A stretch of 50,834 nucleotides of DNA from contig JAFSJN010000012.1 of assembly GCA_017439235.1 (NCBI GenBank), positions 1 through 50,834 of the forward strand, written 5' to 3'. Below, in pieces: positions 31,733-41,993 of this stretch. The notes beneath the pieces were generated by a model that worked only from the letters and a program-made list of their open reading frames with translations, was not told the DNA's origin and searched no databases. The translations under genes were made by a program, and so were the position numbers. Source of the DNA: Paludibacteraceae bacterium. Lineage in GTDB: Bacteria > Bacteroidota > Bacteroidia > Bacteroidales > Paludibacteraceae. How positions within the stretch are numbered: position 1 is the first letter of the stretch; each line of letters opens with the position of its first letter.

Positions 31733-32101
31733 ATAACAATCAATTCACTAGGTTGGCTATTGCCCAGACAATCTGCGTACCGAGGACAGAATAGCCCTTG
31801 TTCTTTGCTCTTTGTTCCTTGTTCTTTGCTTCCGCGAAAAAATCGCGTTCGTCTTTCAGCAAGCGCATGCTGACGTAACGAGACTCCAACAAGCCATTAA
31901 CAAGCCGTTAACAAGACTTGAACAAGCCATTAACAAGAGTATTTTATAACATGCTGATTGGTAATAAATTACAACGACACACCCGCGTAAATCTCTGAAA
32001 ATGAGCAGAAAATGGTATCCTTGTTCTTTGTTCCTTGCTCCGTCGCGTTTTCGATCAAAAATCCCTAAACCCTAATCGAAAATCGATTTTTTACTAAAAT
32101 A
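31733..32101. repeat. Gene-free gap with several repeat types
   Basis: No supportable gene in these 370 bp. It contains five tandem 11-bp units (31888-31942; AACAAGCCATT and variants), three copies of CCTTGTTCTTTG (31796-31807, 31817-31828, 32019-32030) and the palindrome-like AATCGAAAATCGATT before the next promoter. The two CCTTG blocks flank the 11-mer array, giving the gap an arranged look. It may be a structured noncoding region or a site prone to slippage. Confidence 0.6.
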
Positions 32102-32133
32102 TTTGCATACATGCAATATTTTTTGTACCTTTG
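32102..32133 (+). promoter_or_regulatory. Promoter of DUF4384 gene and pdxA
   Basis: TTTG at 32102-32105, 20 nt, TACCTTTG at 32126-32133. Confidence 0.88.
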
Positions 32134-32160
32134 CAGCGATTTTGCATAATAGGGCAAAAA

Positions 32161-33078
32161 ATGAACATTATGAAAAAGTTATTTACTCTCCTCGCTCTCT
32201 GCACGTGGCTCCTGATGCCGGCGTATGCGGCTAAGGACAAGAAGGGCGACATACAAAAGATACACATCACCTACGACTACGTATCCGATAACCCCAATGA
32301 GACACCCGATGCTGCCAAGCAGACGGCTCTCGCACGCGCTAAACAGCAGGCCTTGGAGGAAAACTTCGGACTGGACATCAGTAGCGTCAAGTCGATGGTG
32401 CAGAAATCGAAATCCGGCGACGGAGAAGTGTCCTCCTCTACTCAGGTGATGAACCTGTCTGATATTTCCGTACGTGGCGAATGGGTGGAGACCATCTCGG
32501 AAAAAGTGCTGGAGCAGAAGTTCGAAAACGGCTTCTGGCATATTCGCGTTTACGTGGAAGGCCGCGCCCGCAAACACACGTCCGACAAAGCCGAGATACA
32601 GTATGTCCTACTCAACGACACCAGCGACCGACATATGCGCGACACCTACTATGACGGCGATATGATATACCTCCGCTTCCTTGCGCCCGTGGACGGAGCG
32701 CTATGTGTCTACCTCGTGGATGAGAATAACGACGTCATGTGCCTGCTGCCTTACGAGGGTTCTACACAGGGCTTCCAGCCTGTAAAAGCCGATAAGAAAT
32801 ACCTCTTCTTTGACGTCAACCCCAACCAATTCGACTTCTTGGGATACCAACTCGGCACCACAGGAGGTATTATCCAAAATACTATCTATATCATCTTCTC
32901 CCCCAACAAGATTACCAAAGCCGTCGACAAAGCTTCCGACAAGAACTGGCGAGGCGAACGCGTACCGCGTAACCTTTCCTATGCCGACTTTAAAAAGTGG
33001 CTCGAACGCAATCAGACGCTCGACGAACAACTCGTCGTGCGCAGAGAAGTGATAACCATTCACCCCAATAAGCAATAA
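32161..33078 (+). CDS. Secreted DUF4384-like protein
   Basis: A 305-aa exported protein. ATG at 32161 (or 32170) is followed by a signal peptide (M-K-K-L-F-T-L-L-A-L-C...A-Y-A-A). The N-terminal half has an Ala/Lys-rich helix and V-x-G-x-A-like strands, as in lipoprotein-like surface or peptidase-related proteins. The C-terminal half matches the DUF4384 pattern (Y-L-R-F-L-A-P-V-D-G-A-L-C-V-Y-L; M-C-L-L-P-Y-E-G). Function unknown; probably periplasmic or at the outer membrane. The frame opens at 32131, inside the -7 box, so that start is excluded. pdxA follows 14 nt later. Confidence 0.75.
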   Translation: MNIMKKLFTLLALCTWLLMPAYAAKDKKGDIQKIHITYDYVSDNPNETPDAAKQTALARAKQQALEENFGLDISSVKSMVQKSKSGDGEVSSSTQVMNLSDISVRGEWVETISEKVLEQKFENGFWHIRVYVEGRARKHTSDKAEIQYVLLNDTSDRHMRDTYYDGDMIYLRFLAPVDGALCVYLVDENNDVMCLLPYEGSTQGFQPVKADKKYLFFDVNPNQFDFLGYQLGTTGGIIQNTIYIIFSPNKITKAVDKASDKNWRGERVPRNLSYADFKKWLERNQTLDEQLVVRREVITIHPNKQ

Positions 33079-33092
33079 ATCATTCACCATAC

Positions 33093-34205
33093 ATGAAACC
33101 CGTAATAGCAATTACCGCCGGCGATATCAACGGCATCGGATATGAAGTCATACTCAAGAGTCTGAGCAACCAGCACATGACTGAGATATGTACGCCCGTC
33201 ATCTATGGCAACTCTAAGGTGGCACAGATACACCTCAAGACCTTAGATGTCGAACTGCATAACTTGCAATTGAACCTCATCCAACACCCCGAAGAAGCGA
33301 AAGCCGGACTTATCAATATTATCTCCTGCTATGCCGATACGACGCCCGTCAATTTCGGCACCAGTACTAAGGAAGCCGGTAAGGCTTCGTTGGCTGCCCT
33401 CGAACGCGCTTGTGCTGACTTGAAGGCCGGAAAGGTACAGGCTCTAGTCACAGCGCCTATCAATAAGGAGAACATCCAATCGCCCGAGTTCCGCTTCAGC
33501 GGACACACCGAGTACCTGACTTCCGTCTTCGGCGACGGCAACGAGAGCCTGATGATGATGGTGAGCGACGTGATGCGCATAGCCTTGGTGTGCAACCATA
33601 CGCCTATCAGCCGCGTGCCTCAGATGATGAGCAAAGAACGCATCCTGCGCAAACTTACCGTTCTCAACGCTACCCTCAAACGCGACTTCCTCATTCGTCG
33701 TCCGCGCATTGCCATATTGGCTCTCAATCCCCACGCAGGCGATAACGGACTCATAGGCACCGAAGAGCGCGACATCATCCGACCCGCTATACAGGCCGCT
33801 AAAGAGCAAGGCATAGACGCCTTCGGACCTTTCAGCGCAGATGGATTCTTCGGAGCCGGTAACTATATCCATTACGATGCCGTCTTGGCTATGTACCACG
33901 ACCAGGGACTGATCCCCTTCAAGTCGCTCGACATGTCCGGCGTCAACTATACCGCCGGCCTCAATATCATTCGTACCTCTCCCGACCACGGAACAGCTTA
34001 CGATATGGCCGGCAAGAATATGGCCGACCCTATGAGTTTCAACCATTCTATCTTCCTCGCCCTCGACCTGATGGAACATCGTGCACTGACTGATGAACTG
34101 GCGCAAGACCCGCTCGTCATCACCGAACGACCGCGTCCCGAACGACCCACAGGACGATTCTTCGTACCTAAAGAGGAACTGGAAGCTGAAGAAGCAAACG
34201 AGTAG
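33093..34205 (+). CDS. pdxA: 4-hydroxythreonine-4-phosphate dehydrogenase
   Basis: A 370-aa NAD-dependent enzyme of vitamin B6 (DXP-dependent PLP) synthesis. Typical start P-V-I-A-I-T-A-G-D-I-N-G-I-G, T-A-P-I-N-K-E (about 120-126), the metal-binding S-G-H-T-E-Y (about 136), H-A-G-D-N-G, and the C-terminal M-Y-H-D-Q-G-L-I-P-F-K with S-P-D-H-G-T-A-Y-D. All metal His are present. The last 25 residues are a Glu/Pro/Arg-rich tail. Probably cotranscribed with the DUF4384 gene. Confidence 0.96.
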   Translation: MKPVIAITAGDINGIGYEVILKSLSNQHMTEICTPVIYGNSKVAQIHLKTLDVELHNLQLNLIQHPEEAKAGLINIISCYADTTPVNFGTSTKEAGKASLAALERACADLKAGKVQALVTAPINKENIQSPEFRFSGHTEYLTSVFGDGNESLMMMVSDVMRIALVCNHTPISRVPQMMSKERILRKLTVLNATLKRDFLIRRPRIAILALNPHAGDNGLIGTEERDIIRPAIQAAKEQGIDAFGPFSADGFFGAGNYIHYDAVLAMYHDQGLIPFKSLDMSGVNYTAGLNIIRTSPDHGTAYDMAGKNMADPMSFNHSIFLALDLMEHRALTDELAQDPLVITERPRPERPTGRFFVPKEELEAEEANE

Positions 34206-34244
34206 GGATTTATGATTAGCGATTAGTGAAAAGTATACTATACA

Positions 34245-36884
34245 ATGGCAAATAACTTAACAAGCAAACAGATTCGTCAGTCCTTTCTGGACTTTATGGC
34301 GTCGAAGGGACACCAGGTCGTGCCCTCCGCGCCGATGGTAATCAAAGATGATCCGACACTCATGTTCACCAATGCCGGTATGAACCCCTGGAAAGGTATC
34401 ATCCTCGGTAACGACCCCATCAAATATCCCCGCGTGGCCGACTCGCAGAAGTGCCTTCGCGTGTCGGGAAAACATAACGACCTGGAGGAAGTAGGACATG
34501 ACACCTACCACCACACCATGTTCGAGATGCTCGGCAACTGGTCCTTTGGTGACTATTTCAAAGCCGAAGCTATCGACTTCGCATGGGAATATATCGTCGA
34601 CGTACTCAAGATAGATCCGGCTAACCTCTACGCTACCGTCTTTGAGGGCTCACCTGAAGATGGTCTCGGTCGTGACGACGAAGCTGCATCTATTTGGGCT
34701 AAACACCTGCCCGCCGACCATATACTGAATGGCAATAAACACGATAACTTCTGGGAAATGGGCGATACAGGTCCTTGCGGCCCGTGCTCAGAGATACATG
34801 TCGACAGCCGCCCCGCCGAGGAACGCGCTAAGGTGCCCGGACGCGAACTGGTCAACAAAGACCATCCGCAGGTCATCGAGATTTGGAACATCGTCTTCAT
34901 GCAATACAACCGCAAAGCCGACGGCTCACTCGAACCCCTCGCCAAGAAAGTTATCGACACCGGCATGGGCTTCGAACGACTGGTGCGCACTATACAAGGT
35001 AAGACCTCTAACTACGACACAGACGTCTTCCAACCGATGCTCCGCAAAATAGGCGAGATAGCCGGCGTTAAGTATGGCGACCGCGAAGACGTAGACATAG
35101 CTATGCGCGTCATCGCCGACCATATACGTACTATCGCCTTTGCTATTACAGACGGCCAACTGCCCTCTAACGAGAAAGCCGGATATGTCATCCGCCGTAT
35201 CCTCCGCCGCGCCGTACGCTACGGGTATACGTTCCTGAACATGCGCCAAGCCTTCCTCTACCAACTCGTGCCGCAACTCATTGCCGACATGGGCGAGGCT
35301 TATCCCGAACTGGTCAAACAGCAGGCACAGATAACGCCCGTCATCAAATCCGAAGAAGAAGCCTTCTTGCGCACCCTCGACAAGGGTATCGGACTGCTCG
35401 ATAAACTGATGGACGAAGCACGCAAAGCCGGCAAGAAAGAGATATCAGGCGTAGATGTCTTTACCCTAAAAGATACTTACGGCTTCCCGCTCGACCTCAC
35501 CGAACTCATCCTGCGCGAGAACGGATTTACTACCAACGAAGATGAATACAACCGCGCCCTCGAACATCAAAAGTCCATGGGACGCGAAGCCAATAAACAA
35601 GACCTCGGCGACTGGACCGTCCTGCGCGAAGGCGACACAGAGTTCGTCGGATACGATGAGCTGTCCTGCGAGACGCAGATACTCCGTTACCGCCAGGTGA
35701 GCCAGAAAGGTAAATCATTCTACCAAGTTGTCCTCTCTAAGACGCCCTTCTATGCCGAGATGGGTGGCGAGGTTGGCGATACCGGAAAATTAAGCTTGCG
35801 GAATTCAACTGTCAGCTGTCAGATTATTGATACGAAACGAGAAAATGGTCTGCCCGTGCATATTTTGACGGAGTTACCGCAAGAACTGACGGCTGAAGGC
35901 TCAGTGTTGATCGCTACCATCGATGCCGAACGTCGTCAAGCTATTGCATGCAATCACTCGGCTACACATATCCTTCATTACGCTCTCCGCGAAGTGCTTG
36001 GTAAGCATGTCGAGCAGAAGGGTAGTCTCGTGACGCCCGAGAGCCTACGCTTCGATTTCAGCCATTTCCAGAAAGTGACACCGGAAGAGTTGCGCGAAGT
36101 GGAGAAACTGGCGAACAGACTGATCCGTCAGGACCTGAAACTGGAGGAAAGCCGCCATACACCGATAGCGAAAGCCAAGGCGATGGGCGCGATGGCACTG
36201 TTTGGCGAGAAATACGGCGACGATGTGCGTGTGATTAAGTACGGTCCGTCTATCGAACTTTGTGGTGGTTGCCATGTCAGCTCAACCGGTCGTATCGGCT
36301 CGGTTCGCATTATCATGGAGACCAGTATAGCTGCCGGTATACGTCGTATAGAGGCCGTGACCAGCGCAAAAGCCGACCAACTGTACTATGGTATGCAGGA
36401 TATACTTAACCATCTGCGTGACATTTTCCATAATGCTCCCGATTTGGAGGGCGCTATTCTGAAACAGATAGAGGAAAATACCGGTTTGAAAAAACGTATC
36501 GATCAGTATATGGCGGAGAAAATCGAAATGTTCCGCGATCGTATTGTCGCCTCGGCCGAAGATTATAACGGCATCAAGCTGGTGCGCCTGACTGGTGAGC
36601 ATAATCCGGAGATGATTCGTGGTATGCTGCCTCTGCTCCGTGGTAAGTTCACCGATGTGCAGTTTGCCTTTATCGCCGCTACACAATGGGACAATAAACC
36701 TCAGATAGCCGTCTTCCTCTCTCAACCGATGGTAGAGGCCGGTAAGAATGCCGGCACTATGATTAAGGCTGCGGCTAAATATATCCAAGGCGGCGGAGGC
36801 GGACAACCCTGGATGGCTACTGCCGGTGGACGCGACGTCAACGGACTGGAGGCCGCAATGAACGAACTAATTGAGATGTTATGA
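34245..36884 (+). CDS. alaS: Alanyl-tRNA synthetase
   Basis: An 879-aa class II synthetase charging tRNA-Ala, with its own editing. Catalytic domain at the N-terminus ([27 protein letters not shown]), tRNA-recognition part, editing domain with H-S-A-T-H-I-L-H (about 574) and C-G-G-C-H (about 674), and a C-terminal domain ending in the [14 protein letters not shown] block. The full family length is present. Codon choice changes within the gene: up to about 35790 third positions are C-rich, afterwards T/G/A-ending codons are much more frequent. The stop overlaps the gtrA start. Confidence 0.97.
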   Translation: MANNLTSKQIRQSFLDFMASKGHQVVPSAPMVIKDDPTLMFTNAGMNPWKGIILGNDPIKYPRVADSQKCLRVSGKHNDLEEVGHDTYHHTMFEMLGNWSFGDYFKAEAIDFAWEYIVDVLKIDPANLYATVFEGSPEDGLGRDDEAASIWAKHLPADHILNGNKHDNFWEMGDTGPCGPCSEIHVDSRPAEERAKVPGRELVNKDHPQVIEIWNIVFMQYNRKADGSLEPLAKKVIDTGMGFERLVRTIQGKTSNYDTDVFQPMLRKIGEIAGVKYGDREDVDIAMRVIADHIRTIAFAITDGQLPSNEKAGYVIRRILRRAVRYGYTFLNMRQAFLYQLVPQLIADMGEAYPELVKQQAQITPVIKSEEEAFLRTLDKGIGLLDKLMDEARKAGKKEISGVDVFTLKDTYGFPLDLTELILRENGFTTNEDEYNRALEHQKSMGREANKQDLGDWTVLREGDTEFVGYDELSCETQILRYRQVSQKGKSFYQVVLSKTPFYAEMGGEVGDTGKLSLRNSTVSCQIIDTKRENGLPVHILTELPQELTAEGSVLIATIDAERRQAIACNHSATHILHYALREVLGKHVEQKGSLVTPESLRFDFSHFQKVTPEELREVEKLANRLIRQDLKLEESRHTPIAKAKAMGAMALFGEKYGDDVRVIKYGPSIELCGGCHVSSTGRIGSVRIIMETSIAAGIRRIEAVTSAKADQLYYGMQDILNHLRDIFHNAPDLEGAILKQIEENTGLKKRIDQYMAEKIEMFRDRIVASAEDYNGIKLVRLTGEHNPEMIRGMLPLLRGKFTDVQFAFIAATQWDNKPQIAVFLSQPMVEAGKNAGTMIKAAAKYIQGGGGGQPWMATAGGRDVNGLEAAMNELIEML

Positions 36885-37303
36885 GACTGTTGACCGACCG
36901 CTTAGAAGAACCCTCACGCTCTGCCGTACGATTTATGATTGTCGGCGGTATAGGTACCGGCGTGCAATACGCTATCTATTATGCCTTTCTGATGCTGTTT
37001 GAGCAATGGGGCATACTGAGCGAACTGATGGTCAACGTAGCGTTCATCTTAGGATTCGGATTGGAGATGATAGCTAACTATATCGCTACCTGCTACTATA
37101 CCTTTGGACGTAAACCCAGTTGGGCCAACGCCGGAGGATTTGCTACGGGTAGGGTAGCTAACTTCCTCGTCCAAATGGGCGTACTTAACCTGCTCATCTG
37201 GGATCGTATCGGCATGGACGACCGCTGGGCAGGTATTGTTGCTATCGTCATTGCCGGTGTGGTCAACTATTTCGTACTCAAATTTGTCTACAAGAAATCA
37301 TGA
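36881..37303 (+). CDS. GtrA-like membrane protein
   Basis: A 140-aa protein with four predicted membrane helices (about 16-38, 45-68, 83-104, 112-135), matching the GtrA/DPMS family. Such proteins are thought to flip or present polyprenyl-linked sugars for cell-surface glycan synthesis; the family is also found with unrelated genes. Marker residues: F-M-I-V-G-G-I-G-T near the N-terminus, [10 protein letters not shown] in the second helix region, [10 protein letters not shown] at the end. It overlaps alaS by 4 nt and guaD by 4 nt. Confidence 0.88.
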   Translation: MRLLTDRLEEPSRSAVRFMIVGGIGTGVQYAIYYAFLMLFEQWGILSELMVNVAFILGFGLEMIANYIATCYYTFGRKPSWANAGGFATGRVANFLVQMGVLNLLIWDRIGMDDRWAGIVAIVIAGVVNYFVLKFVYKKS

Positions 37304-38577
37304 AGATATATCGCGCTAATATCATCTATACCCCTGCGCCGAATAAACTGGAGATAATACCGAACGGATACATTGTGGTTAAATCCAACGGCTTGGTAGA
37401 CGGTATATACACCGAGTTGCCTGAAAATATGGACTGGCGACGCCAGGTGATGGACTTCGGCGATAAAATGCTTATCCCGGCCTTCAACGACCTGCACGTA
37501 CATGCGCCGCAGTACCGCAATATGGGATTGGCTCTCGACCTCGAACTCCTGCCTTGGCTCAATACCTATACGTTCCCCGAAGAGGCTAAATATGCCGACC
37601 CGGACTATGCACGCCGCCTCTATCGACGCTTTGTGCATGAACTGTGGATGCAAGGAACGATGCGCAGCGCCGTCTTTGCTACTATCCATCCGGAGGCAAC
37701 GCGTATCCTGGCCGACCTGTTTATCCAGGCAGGAATGTGCTCCTATGTGGGCATCGTGGGTATGAACCGTAATAGTCCGGACACCCTGCAGAATACTACC
37801 GCCGAACTTATCAACGGCATGCGAATGCTCAAGACCCATCTGGACGAACACGGCGAAGGACGCGTACAACCGATTATCACGCCGCGCTTTGTCCCCTCGT
37901 GCTCCGATAAGATGCTCCGCGCCTTAGGCGAATATGCTGCCGAGACAGGACTGCCCGTACAATCACACTTGTCCGAGAATCGCTCCGAGATAAATTGGGT
38001 CAAAGAACTCGAACCCGACACCACCTGCTATGGTGGTGCGTACGATAAATACGGACTCTTCGGCCAGACACCTACGCTGATGGCACATTGTTGCTATACC
38101 GATGGCGAGGAGATGGAACTGATGCGCAAGAACGGAGTCTATGTAGTGCATTGTCCAATGTCGAATAGTAATCTATCTTCAGGAATGGCACCTATTCGCA
38201 AGTTCTTGAATGCCGGTATTAACGTGGGTCTCGGAACCGATGTATCTGCCGGACACCACATGTCGATGCTTCGCGTCATGCAGTATGCTATACAGGTTTC
38301 TAAACTCAACTACGCCCAGACGAAAGGCGAAATGCCTTTCCTGAGCCTGAGTGAGGTGTTCTATTTGGCGACCAAAGGTGGCGGATCGTTCTTTGGCAAA
38401 GTGGGCTCATTCGAACCCGGATATGAGTTCGATGCCCTGCTGGTAGACGATTCGTACCTCAACTACGACCACTATACGCTCGAGCAGCGTCTGGAACGCT
38501 ATCTTTACCTCGGCGATGACCGCGATATCAAGCGGCGCTTCTGCCGAGGCGTAGAATTGACGGAACCTGTAATGTGA
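37300..38577 (+). CDS. guaD: Guanine deaminase-like amidohydrolase
   Basis: A 425-aa metal-dependent amidohydrolase. Guanine deaminase converts guanine to xanthine in purine salvage/degradation. The TIM-barrel metal site reads D-L-H-V-H-A-P-Q-Y (about residue 67), Q-S-H-L-S-E-N (about 219), A-H-C-C-Y-T (about 262) and L-G-T-D-V-S-A-G (about 312), with H-C-P-M-S-N typical of the guanine deaminase group. The length is normal. Related chlorohydrolase-type deaminases cannot be fully excluded. It overlaps gtrA by 4 nt; lplA follows after 9 nt. Confidence 0.85.
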   Translation: MKIYRANIIYTPAPNKLEIIPNGYIVVKSNGLVDGIYTELPENMDWRRQVMDFGDKMLIPAFNDLHVHAPQYRNMGLALDLELLPWLNTYTFPEEAKYADPDYARRLYRRFVHELWMQGTMRSAVFATIHPEATRILADLFIQAGMCSYVGIVGMNRNSPDTLQNTTAELINGMRMLKTHLDEHGEGRVQPIITPRFVPSCSDKMLRALGEYAAETGLPVQSHLSENRSEINWVKELEPDTTCYGGAYDKYGLFGQTPTLMAHCCYTDGEEMELMRKNGVYVVHCPMSNSNLSSGMAPIRKFLNAGINVGLGTDVSAGHHMSMLRVMQYAIQVSKLNYAQTKGEMPFLSLSEVFYLATKGGGSFFGKVGSFEPGYEFDALLVDDSYLNYDHYTLEQRLERYLYLGDDRDIKRRFCRGVELTEPVM

Positions 38578-38586
38578 ATTTGAAGT

Positions 38587-39216
38587 TTGAAATTTGAAAT
38601 TGCCAAATACGCCGAAGGTCTCACGCTGGCTGAGTACCTGCAGATAGAGCAGGACCTGGTCCGCGAGGTGCAAGAGCCGACGCTCTTTACGTGGATTGTG
38701 TCGCCTACCGTCATCTATGGTCGTCATCAGTCTGCCGAAGCCGAGGTGAACGAGACCTATTGTCGCGAACATGGTGTAGCCGTTGTACAACGCAAGAGTG
38801 GGGGAGGATGTGTCTATGCCGACCGCGGCAATGTGATGCTGTCCTTTATACTGCCCTCCACGCATAGCGAACAGGTATTTGCCGATACAATCTGTCTACT
38901 GGCTAAAGCATTGACCGATTTAGGCTATGAGGCGGTGACAACGGAACATAATGACATACTGGTAGCCGGACACAAGGTAAGCGGGAGCGCCTGCTATACT
39001 TCGCCTACGGGCACGATAGTACATAGTACTATGCTGTACGATGTCGACTTTGACGCCCTGCACCAGGCTATCACGCCCTCGCCGGCCAAACTGGCTAAAC
39101 ATGCTGTACAATCGGTGCGCCAACGAGTGGCGAATTTGAAACAGATAAAAAACATCGGCTCGACAGAAGATTTTCGTCGGGCTTTGGAGAAAATGATTAT
39201 CAAGAATTATGACTAA
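38587..39216 (+). CDS. lplA: Lipoate-protein ligase A family protein
   Basis: A 209-aa biotin/lipoate ligase-fold protein that attaches lipoate to carrier domains. Conserved [11 protein letters not shown] (about 69-79), then [14 protein letters not shown] (about 122-135), where the Lys binds the acyl-adenylate. The C-terminal accessory domain of E. coli LplA is absent, as in short ligases or octanoyl/lipoyl transferases. Translation must start at TTG 38587, since a stop lies just upstream in frame and the next Met falls inside the core. The leader has an imperfect repeat TTTGAA. It overlaps metK by 8 nt. Confidence 0.85.
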   Translation: MKFEIAKYAEGLTLAEYLQIEQDLVREVQEPTLFTWIVSPTVIYGRHQSAEAEVNETYCREHGVAVVQRKSGGGCVYADRGNVMLSFILPSTHSEQVFADTICLLAKALTDLGYEAVTTEHNDILVAGHKVSGSACYTSPTGTIVHSTMLYDVDFDALHQAITPSPAKLAKHAVQSVRQRVANLKQIKNIGSTEDFRRALEKMIIKNYD

Positions 39217-40429
39217 GTATTTATTTACTTCTGAATCGGTGTCCGAAGGACACCCCGATAAGGTGGCGGACCAGATAAGCGATGCTATCTTGGATAACTT
39301 CCTGGCGCAAGACCCGCACAGCCGCGTGGCTTGCGAGACACTGGTCACTACTGGACAGGTCATCATAGCCGGTGAGATAACCAGTGCCAACTATGTAGAC
39401 GTACAATCCGTTGCCCGCCGCACCATAGCCGAGATAGGTTATACCAAGGCCGAATATAAGTTCGAAGCCGAGAGTTGCGGTATATTAACCGCCCTGCACG
39501 AACAGAGTGCCGATATAGCTCGCGGTGTGGATGTCCAAGGCGCCGGCGATCAGGGAATGATGTTCGGATATGCTACAGCCGAGACGGAGAACTTTATGCC
39601 GCTTACCCTCGACCTGGCTCACACCTTAGTATATACGCTTGCGCGCATACGCAAAGAAGGACAACAAATGACCTACCTGCGTCCCGATGCTAAATCACAG
39701 GTCACTATCGAATACAACGACTTAGGCGAACCCCTGCGTATCGATACTATCGTTGTCTCTACCCAACACGATGAAGGCGTATCGCAAGAGCAGATTCGTC
39801 GCGATATCGAAACAATTCTCCTGCCTCGCGTCGCTACCCGCGATCATCGGTATGCCGAATTGCTGAAGGGAAACTTCCGTCTGCTGGTCAATCCTACCGG
39901 CAACTTCGTCATCGGCGGACCTCACGGCGATACCGGATTGACAGGACGCAAGATAATCGTCGATACTTACGGCGGTCGCGGTGCACACGGTGGAGGAGCT
40001 TTCTCGGGTAAAGACCCGTCAAAAGTGGACCGCTCGGCGGCTTACGCTGCCCGTTGGATAGCTAAGAATATGGTGGCTGCCGGTGTGGCGCGCGAAATGC
40101 TCGTACAGGTCAGTTACGCCATCGGCGTGGCCGAGCCGGTAAGTATTTGTGTTAACACCTACGGCACCGGTATTTGCTCCGATGAACAGATTGCCGCTAA
40201 GATACAACAACTCTTTGACCTCACTCCCGCTGGTATCATCCGCGACCTCAAACTGCTCAATCCAATCTATGAACCTACTGCTCGTTACGGACATATGGGA
40301 CGCACACCGCAAATAGTGAAACGTGAGTTCCGGGACGGCAACGGACAACCCTTCACACTGGAGGTAGAGCTGTTTACCTGGGAGAAACTGAATCGCGTAG
40401 ACGATATCCGCAAGGCTTTTGGACTATGA
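39209..40429 (+). CDS. metK: S-adenosylmethionine synthetase
   Basis: A 406-aa enzyme making SAM from methionine and ATP. Blocks: S-V-S-E-G-H-P-D-K (about 10-18), [12 protein letters not shown] (about 111-122), [13 protein letters not shown] (about 228-240), and [16 protein letters not shown] (about 252-267). All catalytic Asp/Lys are present. It overlaps lplA by 8 nt and lspA by 4 nt. No SAM riboswitch is seen, consistent with its internal operon place. Confidence 0.97.
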   Translation: MTKYLFTSESVSEGHPDKVADQISDAILDNFLAQDPHSRVACETLVTTGQVIIAGEITSANYVDVQSVARRTIAEIGYTKAEYKFEAESCGILTALHEQSADIARGVDVQGAGDQGMMFGYATAETENFMPLTLDLAHTLVYTLARIRKEGQQMTYLRPDAKSQVTIEYNDLGEPLRIDTIVVSTQHDEGVSQEQIRRDIETILLPRVATRDHRYAELLKGNFRLLVNPTGNFVIGGPHGDTGLTGRKIIVDTYGGRGAHGGGAFSGKDPSKVDRSAAYAARWIAKNMVAAGVAREMLVQVSYAIGVAEPVSICVNTYGTGICSDEQIAAKIQQLFDLTPAGIIRDLKLLNPIYEPTARYGHMGRTPQIVKREFRDGNGQPFTLEVELFTWEKLNRVDDIRKAFGL

Positions 40430-40968
40430 CGCGCATAACGAAACAATCGCTGTTGGTGACCGGCATCATCCTGCTGGCCGTAGGGCTTGACCAAGCTCTC
40501 AAACTCTATGTCCATTCGCATTTTGCCTTGGGTGAGAGTCATGAGATATTGCCTTTCTTCCAGTTGTGCTATGTCGAAAACGATGGAATGGCCTTTGGTA
40601 TAGAGTGGTTCAACAAAATCTTCTTAACCCTCTTTCGTATAGTTGCGGTTGGCCTATTAGGCTGGTATATACACATCTTGATGCGCAATAGTGTCAGGAC
40701 TTCCTATCTGACGATGGTAGCTCTGGTTACCGCTGGTGCCATAGGCAACATAGTGGACTGTGTATGCTACGGACGCCTGTTCGGATATGCCGGTTGGTTC
40801 TACGGACGCGTCATCGATATGCTCTATTTCCCTATATGGGTCACCGATGCCGGACAGGTGCTGTTCTTCTCGCCGGTCTTTAACCTCGCCGACTCGTGCA
40901 TCACCGTAGCCGTCATTTGTATTATCCTTTGGTTCAGGAAAGACCTGGACGCTAGTTTGAAGAAATGA
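40426..40968 (+). CDS. lspA: Lipoprotein signal peptidase (signal peptidase II)
   Basis: A 180-aa inner-membrane aspartyl protease that removes the signal peptide of prolipoproteins. Four membrane helices (about 8-28, 67-86, 92-112, 140-168). The catalytic Asp pair lies in G-N-I-V-D-C and [16 protein letters not shown] is the family's N-N-x-G-A-F-like block. It overlaps metK and the next gene by 4 nt each; the next gene encodes a lipoprotein, a likely substrate. Confidence 0.94.
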   Translation: MTRITKQSLLVTGIILLAVGLDQALKLYVHSHFALGESHEILPFFQLCYVENDGMAFGIEWFNKIFLTLFRIVAVGLLGWYIHILMRNSVRTSYLTMVALVTAGAIGNIVDCVCYGRLFGYAGWFYGRVIDMLYFPIWVTDAGQVLFFSPVFNLADSCITVAVICIILWFRKDLDASLKK

Positions 40969-41375
40969 AACACTCCTATCTTATATTCTTATTCGTAGCC
41001 ATAGCCGTATTGGCTTCCTGCCGTCCGCGCCACGTCTTGTCGCCCAAACAGATGGAAGATATCTTTGTGGACCTGCATATAGCAGATGGCGTGCTGTCTG
41101 AATCCGGATACAACTACGGTCACGATGAGGCCCTCAAAGCCTACTATAATGTGGTGCTGGCAGAACACGGCACAACGCAAGCGCAGTTCGACTCGTCCTT
41201 AGTCTGGTATACACGCCATCCTAATCAGTTCGATAAGATCTATCCTAAGGTGGTAGAACGCCTCACCGTGCGCCTGCAACAACAGGATGAATTGTTGGAG
41301 GCACAGAAGAAGACTCCTATTCTTCCCGATTCGGCCTTGAAGAAGGGGGACGGAGTCCTTTTGCGACAAAAATGA
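40965..41375 (+). CDS. DUF4296-type lipoprotein
   Basis: A 136-aa lipoprotein: signal peptide with lipobox L-A-S-C (residues 16-19). The mature part begins R-P-R-H-V-L-S-P-K-Q-M-E-D-I and continues helically with D-L-H-I-A-D-G and W-Y-T-R-H-P, the pattern of the Bacteroidetes DUF4296 family of unknown function. The last 30 residues are Lys-rich and disordered. It is the last gene of the alaS-lspA run. Confidence 0.8.
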   Translation: MKHSYLIFLFVAIAVLASCRPRHVLSPKQMEDIFVDLHIADGVLSESGYNYGHDEALKAYYNVVLAEHGTTQAQFDSSLVWYTRHPNQFDKIYPKVVERLTVRLQQQDELLEAQKKTPILPDSALKKGDGVLLRQK

Positions 41376-41403
41376 ATGAAATAGTAAAAAAAATGCGCAA
41401 AGA

Positions 41404-41435
41404 TTTGCATATATCAAAAAAAAGCAGTACCTTTG
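41404..41435 (+). promoter_or_regulatory. Promoter of the ribosomal gene cluster
   Basis: TTTG at 41404-41407, 20 nt, TACCTTTG at 41428-41435, about 84 nt ahead of a structured leader and the rplM start. Confidence 0.9.
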
Positions 41436-41453
41436 CACGCTTTTTATGAACCC

Positions 41454-41506
41454 GCTAAGCTGGGCAGTGGTCCCGTGAGGACGTAAATGAGGTCTGTCGG
41501 CTTGGC
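41454..41506 (+). promoter_or_regulatory. Structured rplM leader, possible L13 autoregulatory site
   Basis: The leader folds around a long stem: GCTAAGC (41454-41460) pairs fully with GCTTGGC (41500-41506), and the next bases continue pairing (TGGGCAG with CTGTCG, one bulge). An inner GTCC...GGAC pair closes a small loop. It lies directly before rplM. Ribosomal leaders of this kind often bind the encoded protein to stop synthesis; the ligand is inferred. Confidence 0.65.
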
Positions 41507-41525
41507 CTAAAACACAATTAATTAA

Positions 41526-41981
41526 ATGGATACTTTATCTTACAAGACGGTATCGGCCAACAAAGCAACCGCTCAGAAAGAGTGGGTTGTTGTCGATGCT
41601 GAGGGCCAGATTCTCGGCCGTATGTGCACGAAGGTAGCTAAGCTGCTCCGTGGCAAGTACAAACCCAATTTCACGCCTAACGTGGATTGCGGTGACAACG
41701 TAATTATTATCAATGCTGCTAAGGTTCAGTTGACCGGCAACAAGTGGGACGGCCGTACGTATGTACGCTATACTGGCTTCCCCGGTGGTCAACGCGAGTA
41801 TACGCCCGCTGACCTGATGGCTAAAGGTGCCGACCGCCTCGTGCGCAAGGTGATTAAGGGTATGCTTCCCAAGAATCGTCTCGGTGCTAAACTGATTACT
41901 AACCTGTATATCTTCGCCGGTGCGGAGCACAATATGCAGGCACAACAACCCAAACAAATTGACATCAACACCCTTAAATAA
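41526..41981 (+). CDS. rplM: 50S ribosomal protein L13 (uL13)
   Basis: The 151-aa large-subunit protein L13. Conserved W-V-V-V-D-A-E-G-Q-I-L-G-R (about 20-32), H/D-C-G-D-N-V-I-I-I-N-A (about 57-67), the G-G-Q-R-E-Y-T and V-I-K-G-M-L-P-K-N-R-L-G blocks. Full length. It forms an operon with rpsI 12 nt downstream, as in most bacteria. Confidence 0.98.
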   Translation: MDTLSYKTVSANKATAQKEWVVVDAEGQILGRMCTKVAKLLRGKYKPNFTPNVDCGDNVIIINAAKVQLTGNKWDGRTYVRYTGFPGGQREYTPADLMAKGADRLVRKVIKGMLPKNRLGAKLITNLYIFAGAEHNMQAQQPKQIDINTLK

Positions 41982-41993
41982 TAAATTTGAAGT

